Assembly: GCF_012273515.2 (NCBI RefSeq)
Contig: NZ_CP050975.2
Location: 496,001-560,000 of the forward strand
Direction of reading: 5' to 3'
Origin: Streptomyces sp. RPA4-2
Lineage (GTDB): Bacteria > Actinomycetota > Actinomycetes > Streptomycetales > Streptomycetaceae
DNA: 64,000 nucleotides
This document shows positions 8,936-17,001 of the stretch, one piece after another. The position numbers were made by a program, and so were the translations under genes. The stretch's first letter is position 1; the number at the start of each line of letters is the position of its first letter. The notes under the pieces were generated by a model that made no database searches, was not told the DNA's origin, and was given only the letters and a program-made list of their open reading frames with translations.

Positions 8936-8979
8936 GGTCCCGGCGTCGGTCCCGGCGTCCGTCCCGGCGTCGGTCCCGG
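8936..8979 (+). repeat. 12-bp tandem repeat, 3.7 copies
   Basis: The unit GGTCCCGGCGTC repeats with one substitution in the third copy and a partial fourth. It lies just upstream of the ECF sigma gene, within about 65-110 bases of its start, so copy changes could alter that promoter region. It has no coding role. Confidence 0.75.
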
Positions 8980-9041
8980 GGGAGAAAACGACGATCCCGT
9001 AGTACCGTCACGCACGACGGCGGGCGCGGGAAGAGGAACCC

Positions 9042-10010
9042 ATGAACCAGGACTCAGGCGAAGCCGCACGCCTCGAGGACGCGGTGCTCACGCGCGCCGC
9101 ACAGGCCGGCGAGGTCAGCGCCCTGGGGCTGCTGCTGGAACGGCACCGGGCAGGTATGCGCGCGGTGGCGTTGAGCATCCTCGGGCCGGGGCCCGACGTC
9201 GACGACGTGGTCCAGGACGCGGCCGTGACCGCGCTGCGCCGCGTGCGCGACGTCCGCGACCCGGCGGCCGTGGGCGCATGGCTACGGATGATCGTGCGCA
9301 ACGCCAGCCGATCCCTGTTGCGCTCCTCCGTTCCCTCCCAGCCGATCGACGATCTGCAGCTGCCGTCCACTGACGCCGCTCCGGAACGGTGGCTGGAGCA
9401 CCACACGATGCGCAACTGGATCTGGGAGGCCATGGAGGAGCTCTCTCCCACGCTGCGCCTGCCCTTGGTGCTGCGCCACTTCAGCACCACCGTCACCTCC
9501 TACGAGCGGATAGCCGACGCCTGCGGGGTCCCGGTCGGTACGGTCCGCAGCCGGCTCAGCCAAGGACGGGCCAGGCTCGCGACCGCCCTCGCCGCCACGG
9601 CGGACGCCGCGCACGGTGACACCGCACAGCGTGTCCGCGCCAGCCGTGCCGAGGCGCACGAGACGCTGGCCGCCGCCGAGAGCGGACGCTTCGGCGCGCT
9701 GATGGCGGAGCGCTGGTCGCCCGGGATCACCCTGCTCAGGGGGAACCAGCCAGTGGGTGGGAGCGGCGTCCTGGCACGCGGCATGGACGGCGACCTCGAG
9801 GCCGGTGTACGCCAGCGCCTCGTGCATGCCGTGGCCGGCCGCTCCCTTGTCGTCTGGGAGATGGACCTCCTCAATCCCGCGGACGACCCCGGCCACTGCC
9901 CACCCTCGGTGGCCTGGCTGATGACCCTGGACGACGTCGGCCGTCCGCACCGGCTGCGCCTCCTGCACCCCGCGCCGGTGCGGGCCCTCCAGTCGCTCAC
10001 CCCGATGTGA
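9042..10010 (+). CDS. ECF RNA polymerase sigma factor with a C-terminal SnoaL-like extension
   Basis: 322 residues. Sigma region 2 lies at about residues 10-90 (DVDDVVQDAAVTALRRVRD). Region 4 lies at about 125-180 with the helix-turn-helix YERIADACGVPVGTVRSRLS. An additional C-terminal domain of about 130 residues (AESGRFGALMAERWSPGI to the end) resembles the SnoaL-like extensions of some ECF groups, which tune activity in place of an anti-sigma factor. GAAGAGG precedes the ATG. No anti-sigma gene is adjacent, in keeping with self-regulation. Target genes are unknown. Confidence 0.85.
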   Translation: MNQDSGEAARLEDAVLTRAAQAGEVSALGLLLERHRAGMRAVALSILGPGPDVDDVVQDAAVTALRRVRDVRDPAAVGAWLRMIVRNASRSLLRSSVPSQPIDDLQLPSTDAAPERWLEHHTMRNWIWEAMEELSPTLRLPLVLRHFSTTVTSYERIADACGVPVGTVRSRLSQGRARLATALAATADAAHGDTAQRVRASRAEAHETLAAAESGRFGALMAERWSPGITLLRGNQPVGGSGVLARGMDGDLEAGVRQRLVHAVAGRSLVVWEMDLLNPADDPGHCPPSVAWLMTLDDVGRPHRLRLLHPAPVRALQSLTPM

Positions 10011-10095
10011 CGGGCCTCACGCGAATCGGATCGAACTTCGTCCTCGCCCCCGCGTCCTGCCGGTGTCATCGACACCTAGTGGACACGGAGATCCC

Positions 10096-11001
10096 ATGAC
10101 CGCCTTCGAGGCCGACCCTCTGGCCGCGGGAACGCACATCGTCGAGATCGACGGAGTGGCGCAGCGCTATCACGTCCACGGCACGGGACCGGTGTGCGTC
10201 GCGCACTCCGGCGGGCCGGGCATCGACTGGGAGTACCTGCGCATGCCCGCGTTGGAGCGCGCCCTGACGATGGTGTACCCGGAGCCGATCGGGAGTGGCG
10301 CCTCCGCCCGTCTGCCCTCCCACCCCCACGGCTACACCCGGGCCCGCTACAGCCGGTTCCTCGGCGCGCTGATCGAACACCTCGGCGTCCCCGAGGTACA
10401 CCTCCTGGGTCACTCGCACGGCGGCTTCGTCGCCCAGTACCACGCCCTGCACCACCCGGAGCGCGTCGCCGGGGTGATCCTCTACGAGAGCGCGCCACTG
10501 ACCGGTCCCGAACACGTCGCCGAGGCCATGCGCCTGGTGCAGTCGTTCGCGGCGCGGCACGCCGACCATCCCGGACTCCCCGAGGTCCTGGCCGCTTTCC
10601 AGGCGATCCCGACCATCTCCGACGACGTACGGATGACCGCCGTCGCCAAGGGTCTGCTCCCCTCGTACTTCGCCGACTACTGGGGCCGGGAGGAGGAGTT
10701 CGCCCCCTTCCGTGCCTCCGTGCGGGCCTCCCACATCTCCGGGCTGGACGAGAACCTCTCTCCCGACGTCATCGACGACCGTGCGGGCCTCGGCTCGCTC
10801 ACCGTGCCGGCTCTCGTCGTCGTCGGCCGGCATGACGTCATCTGCGGGGTGCGGTGGGCCGAGGCACTGCACCGTCTGATTCCCGGATCGGACCTGTTGA
10901 TCCTGGAGAACAGCGGGCACTTCGGGCACCTCGAGGAACCGGAGGCCTTCGCGCGGGCGGTGACACGTTTTGTGACCGCCTCAGCGCCGAGCTCGGCCTG
11001 A
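10096..11001 (+). CDS. Alpha/beta hydrolase, proline-iminopeptidase-like
   Basis: 301 residues of the alpha/beta-hydrolase fold. The oxyanion-hole segment is HSGGPG (residues 38-43), the nucleophile elbow is GHSHGG with Ser107, a probable acid lies in VVGRHDVICG and the histidine in NSGHFGHLEEP. HSGGPG is typical of S33 peptidases, but the usual DQRGSG is replaced by YPEPIGSG, so the substrate may not be a peptide. ATG 10096 is preceded by CGGAG; an upstream start at 10063 lacks a site. It lies 85 bases downstream of the ECF sigma gene and may share its control. Confidence 0.85.
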   Translation: MTAFEADPLAAGTHIVEIDGVAQRYHVHGTGPVCVAHSGGPGIDWEYLRMPALERALTMVYPEPIGSGASARLPSHPHGYTRARYSRFLGALIEHLGVPEVHLLGHSHGGFVAQYHALHHPERVAGVILYESAPLTGPEHVAEAMRLVQSFAARHADHPGLPEVLAAFQAIPTISDDVRMTAVAKGLLPSYFADYWGREEEFAPFRASVRASHISGLDENLSPDVIDDRAGLGSLTVPALVVVGRHDVICGVRWAEALHRLIPGSDLLILENSGHFGHLEEPEAFARAVTRFVTASAPSSA

Positions 11002-11097
11002 CCTTCGCGTCGGGCACGCTCGTCGCGGACCTGGGCGGCTGCGGCTGTTGACGGCGAACCTCCTCGTCACTGGCGACCGGCGGCCGAGTCGGTGCCG

Positions 11098-11132
11098 GCG
11101 CGGTGCGCACCTGTCGTGGGTGCGCACCGCGC
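11098..11132 (+). terminator. Strong hairpin terminator
   Basis: GCGCGGTGCGCACC (11098-11111) pairs perfectly with 11119-11132 across a 7-base loop. It separates the hydrolase gene from the DGPF/ECF42 operon. Confidence 0.65.
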
Positions 11133-11217
11133 CCGGCCGCCAGTGTGGCCGTACGGACCGGACCGGACCGGACCACGGTCTCCTCGGGAAGAAAATTCTC
11201 CCGGTCGGCCCCGCCGA

Positions 11218-11244
11218 TGTCGAGAATCCATGGCCTGCTCCGTC
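11218..11244 (+). promoter_or_regulatory. Predicted ECF42-dependent promoter (autoregulation)
   Basis: TGTCGA (11218-11223) and CGTC (11241-11244) are separated by exactly 17 bases. Published work on the ECF42 group in Streptomyces venezuelae describes a TGTCGA -35 element and a CG(A/T)C -10 element for its targets. The promoter lies about 50 bases before the DGPF start, so the sigma factor encoded by the second gene of the operon should drive its own expression. Confidence 0.7.
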
Positions 11245-11296
11245 CCAGCACCGAACGCGTCCACAATGGGTCGCACCAGCACCGAGGAGAACCACG

Positions 11297-11704
11297 ATGG
11301 CCAAGTACCTCCTGCTCAAGCACTACCGCGGCGCCCCGGCCCCGGCCAACGACGTGCCCATGGACCAGTGGACGCCGGAGGAGATCTCGGCCCACATGCA
11401 GTACATGCGCGACTTCGCGGACCGTCTGGAGGAGACCGGCGAATTCGTCGACAGCCAGGCGCTCGCCCCCGAGGGCACCTTCGTCCGGTACGACGGTGAG
11501 GGGCGCCCGCCGGTCACCGACGGCCCCTTCGCCGAGACCAAGGACCTCATCGCCGGCTGGATGGTCATCGATGTCGACAGCTTCGAGCGCGCCGTCGAGC
11601 TGGCAGGCGAGCTGTCGGCCGCACCCGGGGCCGGCGGCAAGCCGATCCACGAGTGGCTCGAACTCCGTCCGTTCCTGGGCGTGCACACCACCGTCACGGA
11701 GTGA
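11297..11704 (+). CDS. DGPF-domain (YCII-related) protein of the ECF42 pair
   Basis: 135 residues with the defining TDGPFAETKDLIAGWMVIDV segment (about residues 75-94) of the DGPF/YCII fold. The protein is small and cytoplasmic. DGPF genes are the conserved partners of ECF42 sigma factors and are expressed from ECF42 promoters; their molecular function is unresolved. GAGGAGA precedes ATG 11297. Its stop overlaps the GTG of the sigma gene (GTGA), so the two are translationally coupled. Confidence 0.9.
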   Translation: MAKYLLLKHYRGAPAPANDVPMDQWTPEEISAHMQYMRDFADRLEETGEFVDSQALAPEGTFVRYDGEGRPPVTDGPFAETKDLIAGWMVIDVDSFERAVELAGELSAAPGAGGKPIHEWLELRPFLGVHTTVTE

Positions 11705-12897
11705 CCTCTCAGGTGAACGAGGCTCTGCTCCGTAGCCTCACGCCGAGCGTGCTCGGGATTCTCGTCCGCCGCGGAGCCGACTTCGCGACGGCCGAGGACG
11801 CCGTGCAGGACGCGCTGGTGGAGGCGGTCCGCGTCTGGCCGGCCACCCCGCCCCGGGACCCGAAGGGGTGGCTGGTCACCGTGGCCTGGCGCCGGTTCCT
11901 CGACGCGACCCGGGCGGACGCCGCCCGCCGCCGGCGCGAGGAATCCGTCGACGAGGAGCCGGCGCCCGGGCCGGCTCCCGCGGTGGACGACACGCTCCAG
12001 CTTTACTTCCTGTGCGCCCACCCGTCGCTGACGCCGTCGTCCGCCGTCGCGCTCACCCTGCGCGCCGTCGGCGGGCTGACCACCCGCCAGATCGCCCAGG
12101 CCTACCTGGTGCCCGAGGCGACCATGGCGCAGCGCATCAGCCGGGCCAAGCGCACCGTCTCCGGCGTTGGGGTCTCCCCTGCTCGAGCGAAGCCGGGAGC
12201 TCGGGGAAGGTTCGACCGGCCCGGCGACGTCGCCACCGTGCTCCGCGTCCTCTATCTGGTCTTCAACGAGGGCTACTCGGGCGACGTCGACCTCGCCGCC
12301 GAGGCCATCCGGCTCACCCGGCAGCTCGCGGCCGCGATCGACCACCCCGAGGTGGCGGGGCTGCTCGCCCTCATGCTGCTGCACCACGCGCGGCGCGCCG
12401 CCCGGACCGCGCCCGACGGGGGCCTGGTGCCGCTCGCCGAGCAGGACCGCGGCCGGTGGGACACCGGGGCGATCGCCGAAGGCATCGCGATCCTCCAGGC
12501 GGCCCTCGCCCGCGACCGGCTGGGCGAGTTCCAGGCCCAGGCGGCCGTCGCGGCACTCCACGCCGACGCGCCCACCGCCGAGGAGACCGACTGGGTGCAG
12601 ATCGTCGAGTGGTACGACGAACTCGCGCGGCTGACCGACAGCCCGGTCGTCCGGCTCAACCGAGCGGTGGCCATCGGCGAGGCCGACGGACCGCGCGCCG
12701 GTCTGGCGGCGCTCGCGGAGCTGGACGACGCGCTCCCCCGGTACACGGCGGTGGCGGCCTATCTCCACGAGCGGGTCGGCGACCAGGAGACCGCGGCACG
12801 GCTGTACGTCGAGGCGGCCCGAAAGGCCCCCAACCTCGCCGAACGCGATCACCTGACGCGCCAGGCCGCCCGGCTCAACACTCGCGGGGGTCGCTGA
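11701..12897 (+). CDS. ECF42-group RNA polymerase sigma factor
   Basis: 398 residues. Regions 2 and 4 lie in the first 165 residues (FATAEDAVQDALVEAVRVWP; RQIAQAYLVPEATMAQRISR). A long helical, TPR-like C-terminal extension follows, with VLRVLYLVFNEGYSGDVDLA and the late DSPVVRLNRAVAIGEADG that mark the ECF42 group. In this group the extension replaces an anti-sigma factor and is needed for activity. GTG 11701 overlaps the DGPF stop; the open frame from 11653 is inside the DGPF gene and is discounted. Residues about 158-172, at the junction between region 4 and the extension, are encoded by a Streptomyces repeat element (12167-12210). Confidence 0.92.
   Translation: MTSQVNEALLRSLTPSVLGILVRRGADFATAEDAVQDALVEAVRVWPATPPRDPKGWLVTVAWRRFLDATRADAARRRREESVDEEPAPGPAPAVDDTLQLYFLCAHPSLTPSSAVALTLRAVGGLTTRQIAQAYLVPEATMAQRISRAKRTVSGVGVSPARAKPGARGRFDRPGDVATVLRVLYLVFNEGYSGDVDLAAEAIRLTRQLAAAIDHPEVAGLLALMLLHHARRAARTAPDGGLVPLAEQDRGRWDTGAIAEGIAILQAALARDRLGEFQAQAAVAALHADAPTAEETDWVQIVEWYDELARLTDSPVVRLNRAVAIGEADGPRAGLAALAELDDALPRYTAVAAYLHERVGDQETAARLYVEAARKAPNLAERDHLTRQAARLNTRGGR
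12167..12210 (+). repeat. Streptomyces-type palindromic repeat inside the ECF42 gene
   Basis: The element runs from GGGGTCTCCCCTGCTCGAGC through CGAAGCCGGGAGCTCGGGG. It closely matches a second copy at 48139-48180. It is read in frame and adds about 15 residues (GVSPARAKPGARG-like) between sigma region 4 and the C-terminal extension. Frame is kept and both flanks remain family-like, so the protein may tolerate it as a linker. Confidence 0.7.
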
Positions 12898-12984
12898 CGG
12901 ACCGCTCGTACGCGCCCGTGATGCGGGGCGGAGGTACCCATGGCGCGGCAGCCATGTCACCGCGAGGGACGGCCGGTCCGCGGG

Positions 12985-14253
12985 TCACTTCCGCTCGTCG
13001 CCGGTCGATCGGGGCACGTTGAGGGCCAGTACGGCCGTGTCGTCGTCCACACCGGTACCGAAGGTGTCGAGCAGGTCCCGGATCGCGGCCACGGCGTCAT
13101 GGGCCGTGGTGGGTGCCAGCTCCTGGGTGAACTCCAGGAGGGCCTCGTCGCCGTAGCGGCGCCCAGCGCTCGCGGAGTGGGCTTCCGTGAGGCCGTCGGT
13201 GTACAGGAGCAGCGTGTCGCCGGGATCGAGGCGGACCGTGGTGGTGGTGATGTGGGCGTCGGGCAGCACGCCGATCAACTGGCCGCCGGGCGTGGGCAGA
13301 TAGTCGGCGCGGCCGTCCGCGCGCAACAGCAGGGCCGGAGGATGGCCCCCGCTCGCCAGGCCGACCGTGAAGCCGCGTTCGTCGCCGTCGGGGGTGAGCA
13401 GGCCGAAGATGACGGTACAGAACCGCGGGTCCTGGTCGTGATACTCGTGATTCAGGACGGTGTTGAGGTTGGTGAGCACGGCAGCGGGGTCGGGGTTGTA
13501 CACGGCGGCCGCGCGGAGTGTGTAGCGGGCCAGGGAGGTGACCGCTGCGGCTGCCGCGCCTTTGCCGCAGACGTCGCCCAGGAAGAACCCCCAGGTACCG
13601 GCGGAAAGGGGGAACAGGTCGTAGAAGTCGCCGCCGACCTCGTCGGCGGAGGCGACATGGTAGTGCGCGGCGACGTCGAGGCCGGGCACGTCGACCAAGG
13701 TGGGCGGCAGAAGCGTCTTCTGCAGTGTGGCGTTGAGGCGCTTGAGGCGTTCGCGTTCCCGGTCCGATTCCTGGCGGGCGCGCAGCAGCTCGGTCTCGTA
13801 CGCACGGCGGTCGCGGGCGTCGAAGACAGTGGTGCGGATGAGCAGTGGCTCCCCGCCGGTGCCCGTACGGACGGTGGAGGTCACCAGGACCGGCAGACGG
13901 GTGCCGTCGGCGGCTCTGAGTTCCAGCGCGACTCCGCTGATCTCGCCCTGCATGCGCAGCAGCGGCGCGAAGTGGGTCTCGTGGTAGAGGCGGCCGCCGA
14001 CGGTGAGCAGGTCGGAGAACTTCCTGCGGCCCACCAGGTCACCGCTCGTGTAGCCGAGCCACTCCAGCAGAGTGGTGTTGATCTTCGCGATGAGGCCGTC
14101 CAACGTGGTGGAGAGGTAGCCGCACGGCGCGTGTTCGTACAGATCCTCCGCGCTGTCCTCGAGCAGCGCCGAGAACATCGCGTGGTCGTCGCCCGGCCGG
14201 CCTGGCGGGACCGAACCGTCACTCCTCCCGTCACCGTCGGGCCTGCCGGTCAT
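12985..14253 (-). CDS. rsbP: RsbP-like PAS / PP2C-type serine phosphatase
   Basis: 422 residues: a PAS domain at about 25-135 (APCGYLSTTLDGLIAKINTT), a linker helix (RARQESDRERERLKRLNATL) and a SpoIIE/PP2C phosphatase domain at about 190-415. Metal-site segments include EVGGDFYDLF, GDVCGKG and the late GVDDDTAVLAL. In Bacillus subtilis RsbP dephosphorylates an anti-anti-sigma factor to switch on the general stress response under energy stress, and needs RsbQ. ATG 14253 overlaps the stop of the upstream RsbQ-like gene (ATGA), so the pair is co-translated. The long upstream frame is a shadow of that gene. No RsbV/RsbW genes are nearby. Confidence 0.85.
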   Translation of the reverse strand: MTGRPDGDGRSDGSVPPGRPGDDHAMFSALLEDSAEDLYEHAPCGYLSTTLDGLIAKINTTLLEWLGYTSGDLVGRRKFSDLLTVGGRLYHETHFAPLLRMQGEISGVALELRAADGTRLPVLVTSTVRTGTGGEPLLIRTTVFDARDRRAYETELLRARQESDRERERLKRLNATLQKTLLPPTLVDVPGLDVAAHYHVASADEVGGDFYDLFPLSAGTWGFFLGDVCGKGAAAAAVTSLARYTLRAAAVYNPDPAAVLTNLNTVLNHEYHDQDPRFCTVIFGLLTPDGDERGFTVGLASGGHPPALLLRADGRADYLPTPGGQLIGVLPDAHITTTTVRLDPGDTLLLYTDGLTEAHSASAGRRYGDEALLEFTQELAPTTAHDAVAAIRDLLDTFGTGVDDDTAVLALNVPRSTGDERK

Positions 14254-15059
14254 CGGCCGGTTCCGGCGAAGTCCGCGATGGCCGCGGCGGTCTCCTCGGG
14301 GGCAGCGAGTTGCGGGCAGTGCCCGGTGGCGTTCAGCGTGATCAGGCGACTGCCCGCAATCCGCGACCGCACGAAGGCGCCCACCTCCGGCGGCGCGATC
14401 GCGTCGCTGGAACACTGCGCGACCAGGGTCGGAACCCGTACCCCGGCGAGGTCCTCGCGATTGTCGGACAGGAACGTCACCCGGGCGAAGACGCGGGCGA
14501 TGTCCGGGTCGGTGCGGCAGAAGCTGTTGGTCAACTCCTCGCCCAGTTCGGGGCGGTCGGGATTGCCTGCGATCACCGGCGCCATGGCACCCGACCAGCC
14601 CAGGTAGTTCGCATCCAGCGACTCGAGCAGTTCCTCGATGTCCTGGGCGCTGAAGCCGCCCGTGTATCCCGAGGCCGGGTCGTCGATGAAACACGGAGAC
14701 GGGGCGAGGAGGACGAGTCCGGCGAACACGTCCGGCTCCCGCGCCGCGGCGAGAACACCCATCATCGCGCTCACGGAATGGCCCACGAACGTCACGGGCC
14801 CGAGCGCCAGCTCACGGCAGATGTCCAGTACGTCCTCGGCGTAGCCGCTCATCGTCGAGTAGCGCTGCTCGCTCCACGAAGACAGGTCCGATCGTCCCGC
14901 TCCGACGTGATCGAAGAGCACCACGGTGAAATCGGGGGCCAGCAGCGGCACCACGAGCCGCCACATGTTCTGGTCGCACCCGAACCCGTGCGCGAGCATC
15001 ACCACCGGGGCATCGGGGCGGCCGGTCACCGTCACATGGTTCCTGCTCCGCACGTCCAT
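14250..15059 (-). CDS. rsbQ: RsbQ-like alpha/beta hydrolase
   Basis: 269 residues. HGFGCDQNMW at residues 24-33 is the RsbQ/KAI2 signature. The triad is Ser95 (GHSVSAMMG), Asp219 (SSDAIAP) and His247 (GHCPQLAAPEE), essentially the numbering of B. subtilis RsbQ. RsbQ binds a small hydrophobic ligand and activates RsbP; the same family gave plant strigolactone/karrikin receptors. ATG 15059 has GAGG nine bases upstream; ATG 15068 is possible. The neighbouring phosphatase supports the assignment. A SigB-like promoter lies about 100 bases upstream. Confidence 0.85.
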   Translation of the reverse strand: MDVRSRNHVTVTGRPDAPVVMLAHGFGCDQNMWRLVVPLLAPDFTVVLFDHVGAGRSDLSSWSEQRYSTMSGYAEDVLDICRELALGPVTFVGHSVSAMMGVLAAAREPDVFAGLVLLAPSPCFIDDPASGYTGGFSAQDIEELLESLDANYLGWSGAMAPVIAGNPDRPELGEELTNSFCRTDPDIARVFARVTFLSDNREDLAGVRVPTLVAQCSSDAIAPPEVGAFVRSRIAGSRLITLNATGHCPQLAAPEETAAAIADFAGTGR

Positions 15060-15157
15060 GCGGGACATCCTCGCAGACCGGCCTGGGGCCTCAAGCGCCC
15101 AGCGCCTCCGCTCGGTCCGGCGGAAGTCGAGGCCACACATTGACACGAGGAGTGACA

Positions 15158-15182
15158 GTACCCATACCGACGATCACGACAC
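15158..15182 (-). promoter_or_regulatory. SigB-like promoter for rsbQ-rsbP
   Basis: On the minus strand GTGT (15182-15179), 15 bases and GGGTAC (15163-15158) match the Streptomyces SigB-type consensus GNNT-N14-16-GGGTAY. It would place a general-stress phosphatase switch under a stress sigma factor, giving positive feedback. Confidence 0.55.
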
Positions 15183-15215
15183 CTCTCCCCAAAGCGAGAG
15201 ATATGCCCGATTTAA

Positions 15216-15240
15216 GTATTTACGTGGATCTTATGGGTAA
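15216..15240 (+). promoter_or_regulatory. SigB-like promoter for the SPW-repeat gene
   Basis: GTAT (15216-15219), 15 bases and GGGTAA (15235-15240) resemble the same SigB-type pattern (last base A rather than C/T). It lies about 35 bases upstream of the SPW gene start and points away from the rsbQ promoter. The surrounding DNA is unusually A/T-rich for this window. Confidence 0.6.
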
Positions 15241-15275
15241 AGGGTGGATGTATCCCCTCTCCCATGGAGGCCATC

Positions 15276-15779
15276 ATGGCGTCAACCCATCACGCACCCA
15301 TCGAAGAACACCCCGACCTGATGGAGCTGCGCGCACGGCACGACCGCGCCGCCACCACCCCACGCGCCCAGATGATCGAGGCTCTGGCCCTCATCACCGG
15401 CCTGTACCTCGCAGCGTCCCCGTGGATAGCCGGCTTCAACGGCGCCACCACGCTCGCCATCACCAACCTCATCGCGGGCATCGCCTACATGCTGCTCCTG
15501 GGAGGCCTCGGCAGTTCCTACGAGCGCACTCATTCCATGGCGTGGGCCGCTGCCGTCATCGGCATCTGGACCTGTGTCGCCCCCTGGGTGGTCGCGGGCG
15601 ACGTCGCCCACACCCGCTCCATCACCAGCAACCTGATCACCGGCGCCATCGCGACCCTTCTCGCCATCGCCGCGGCCGTCGCCGCCACCTCCGCCGCCCG
15701 CGGCCACACCGAGGGCCGACGCGGCATCCGCGACCAGGACGACCGCCGCGCCATGCCACTCGGCCGCGACGACCGCTGA
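15276..15779 (+). CDS. SPW-repeat membrane protein
   Basis: 167 residues with two SPW-type repeats, LYLAASPWIAGFNGATT and a second with APWVVAG in place of SPW. Each repeat spans two transmembrane helices (about residues 33-50, 60-76, 88-105 and 113-135). N- and C-termini are charged and presumably cytoplasmic. The function of the family is unknown; a general-stress role is suggested by the promoter and neighbours. ATG 15276 follows GGAGG with good spacing; ATG 15264 overlaps that ribosome site and is less likely. Confidence 0.88.
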   Translation: MASTHHAPIEEHPDLMELRARHDRAATTPRAQMIEALALITGLYLAASPWIAGFNGATTLAITNLIAGIAYMLLLGGLGSSYERTHSMAWAAAVIGIWTCVAPWVVAGDVAHTRSITSNLITGAIATLLAIAAAVAATSAARGHTEGRRGIRDQDDRRAMPLGRDDR

Positions 15780-15798
15780 CTCCCTCGATCCCCGCGAC

Positions 15799-15837
15799 GC
15801 CGCCAGGAGGACCGCACGTCCTCCGCCTCCTGGCGGC
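15799..15837 (+). terminator. Hairpin terminator after the SPW gene
   Basis: GCCGCCAGGAGG (15799-15810) is perfectly inverted at 15826-15837 with a 15-base loop, starting 20 bases after the SPW stop codon. Confidence 0.6.
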
Positions 15838-15938
15838 CAGGGATGCCGTCGGACCCCTGAGAGGACAACGAGCCATTTGCGCGAGACCGTCGTGCGCCTT
15901 GTTCACAGTTGGCGGGACAAGACATTAAATACCGGAAC

Positions 15939-16196
15939 ATGACTACAGAGCCGCAACGCTTCCACATCCTGTTGGTCCCCGAACACGTCGAAAACAGCGG
16001 CGGTGCCTCGGTGGAGGACTCGGCCGTGCGCTCGGCGGTCGTCGAGGCGACTGGCGAGACCGGCGCCACGGGCTACCCCCGCTACGCCGGGGACGGGATC
16101 GTGGCCGACATCGACCCCCGAACACGTACGGTCGAGGCGGTACTGGTCGACGGTTCGGAGCTGGACTACGGGTTGAACGCCAGGGTCGCTTCCTGA
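15939..16196 (+). CDS. Small hypothetical protein
   Basis: 85 residues, MTTEPQRFHILLVPEHVENS onward. It is acidic, with probable strands at the start (RFHILLVPE) and near the end (GIVADIDPRTRTVEAVLVDG). No signal peptide or membrane helix is seen. ATG 15939 is preferred; an upstream in-frame start at 15909 adds ten residues. It is preceded by an A/T-rich stretch (GACATTAAAT, 15921-15930) that may be its promoter. Family not recognised; the setting suggests a stress-related role. Confidence 0.5.
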   Translation: MTTEPQRFHILLVPEHVENSGGASVEDSAVRSAVVEATGETGATGYPRYAGDGIVADIDPRTRTVEAVLVDGSELDYGLNARVAS

Positions 16197-16302
16197 TCGG
16201 TCCTGTTCCGTCGATGCTCCCCGCGGCCGGCCATCCGCCTCCCACCCCAAGCTCGTTGCGGTTCACCGCAAGGTCGGACTCCGTCTCATGACCGCTTCGT
16301 CC

Positions 16303-16656
16303 TCATGACCGCTTCGTCCGGAGCTGCAGATCCACCTCCTTCTCCTGGTCACCCGACGCCGTGCCCTGCTCGTGGACGGCGAACGCGGCGCTCAGGGCTT
16401 CACAGAGCCGGTCCACGGCGACGTACCCGCCCTGCAGCGTGGCGGTGAACGAACCCTCGAGCGGGCTCGGCGCGGCGGGCATGCTCAGCCGCTCCCGCGT
16501 CGGCTCGAACTCGGCGGTCCGCACGAGAGGGTGGCCGAGCTCCTGTTCCTGGGGCACGTCGGCGGCGCCCCGGTCGGTGGGAAAGGCCGTCCGCAGGACA
16601 TCGAAGACGGTGGCGGCGTCCTCCTTGGACGCTCCGGTGAGAGACACGGTGACCAT
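16303..16656 (-). CDS. Hypothetical protein
   Basis: 117 residues from ATG 16656, with GGAG about ten bases upstream. The layout is a beta-rich start (MVTVSLTGASKEDAATVFDV), a helix, a middle segment with SMPAAPSPLEGSFTATLQGG, and a late helix (DRLCEALSAAFAVHEQG) before a charged tail. It looks like a small ferredoxin-like or beta-alpha fold, but I cannot place it in a family. The frame is open far upstream (to 17184), but that part overlaps the Asp23 gene on the other strand and lacks support. Confidence 0.5.
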   Translation of the reverse strand: MVTVSLTGASKEDAATVFDVLRTAFPTDRGAADVPQEQELGHPLVRTAEFEPTRERLSMPAAPSPLEGSFTATLQGGYVAVDRLCEALSAAFAVHEQGTASGDQEKEVDLQLRTKRS

Positions 16657-16670
16657 CGGATTCACACTCC

Positions 16671-16713
16671 TTCTTGCCGAGGTACGACGGTGTTCTGCTG
16701 AGGTACGGCGGTG
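16671..16713 (-). repeat. Two-copy 21/22-bp direct repeat upstream of the hypothetical gene
   Basis: TTCTTGCCGAGGTACGACGGTG (16671-16692) is followed at once by a near copy, TTCTGCTGAGGTACGGCGGTG (16693-16713). The pair covers the region just upstream of the gene at 16303-16656, one helical double-turn apart, as expected for tandem regulator sites. The binding factor is unknown. Confidence 0.5.
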
Positions 16714-17001
16714 AACTCGGGCCTTCGCGAGGTGATCCGATCCGCCGGCCACAGCCGACCGCGCGGCAAGGGCGGTACGGCCGGCACGGACAGGCCGAAC
16801 CGACGGACTCGCGTCCACAGTCGTCACCGTCCCTCCCAGCGTCCTCCGCCGGAGCTCCAGGGGCACGCGGAGCTTCGCCCCGCCGATGAGGCGTGGCCGG
16901 CCGGACCCCACCGGCTTCCACCGTGGCGGCAGCATCAGAGAAACCGGCTTAATGTGGAAATCCGGACGGCAGGTTCCTCTCCCGGAAAGGGCCGACCCGC
17001 T

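Noticed and set aside
8936..8979. CRISPR or iteron origin
   Set aside because: A short 12-bp GC-rich tandem array without spacers or replication genes.
12985..14694. 569-residue reading of the RsbP gene
   Set aside because: The first 147 residues are antisense-frame translation of rsbQ; ATG 14253 overlapping its stop is the natural start.
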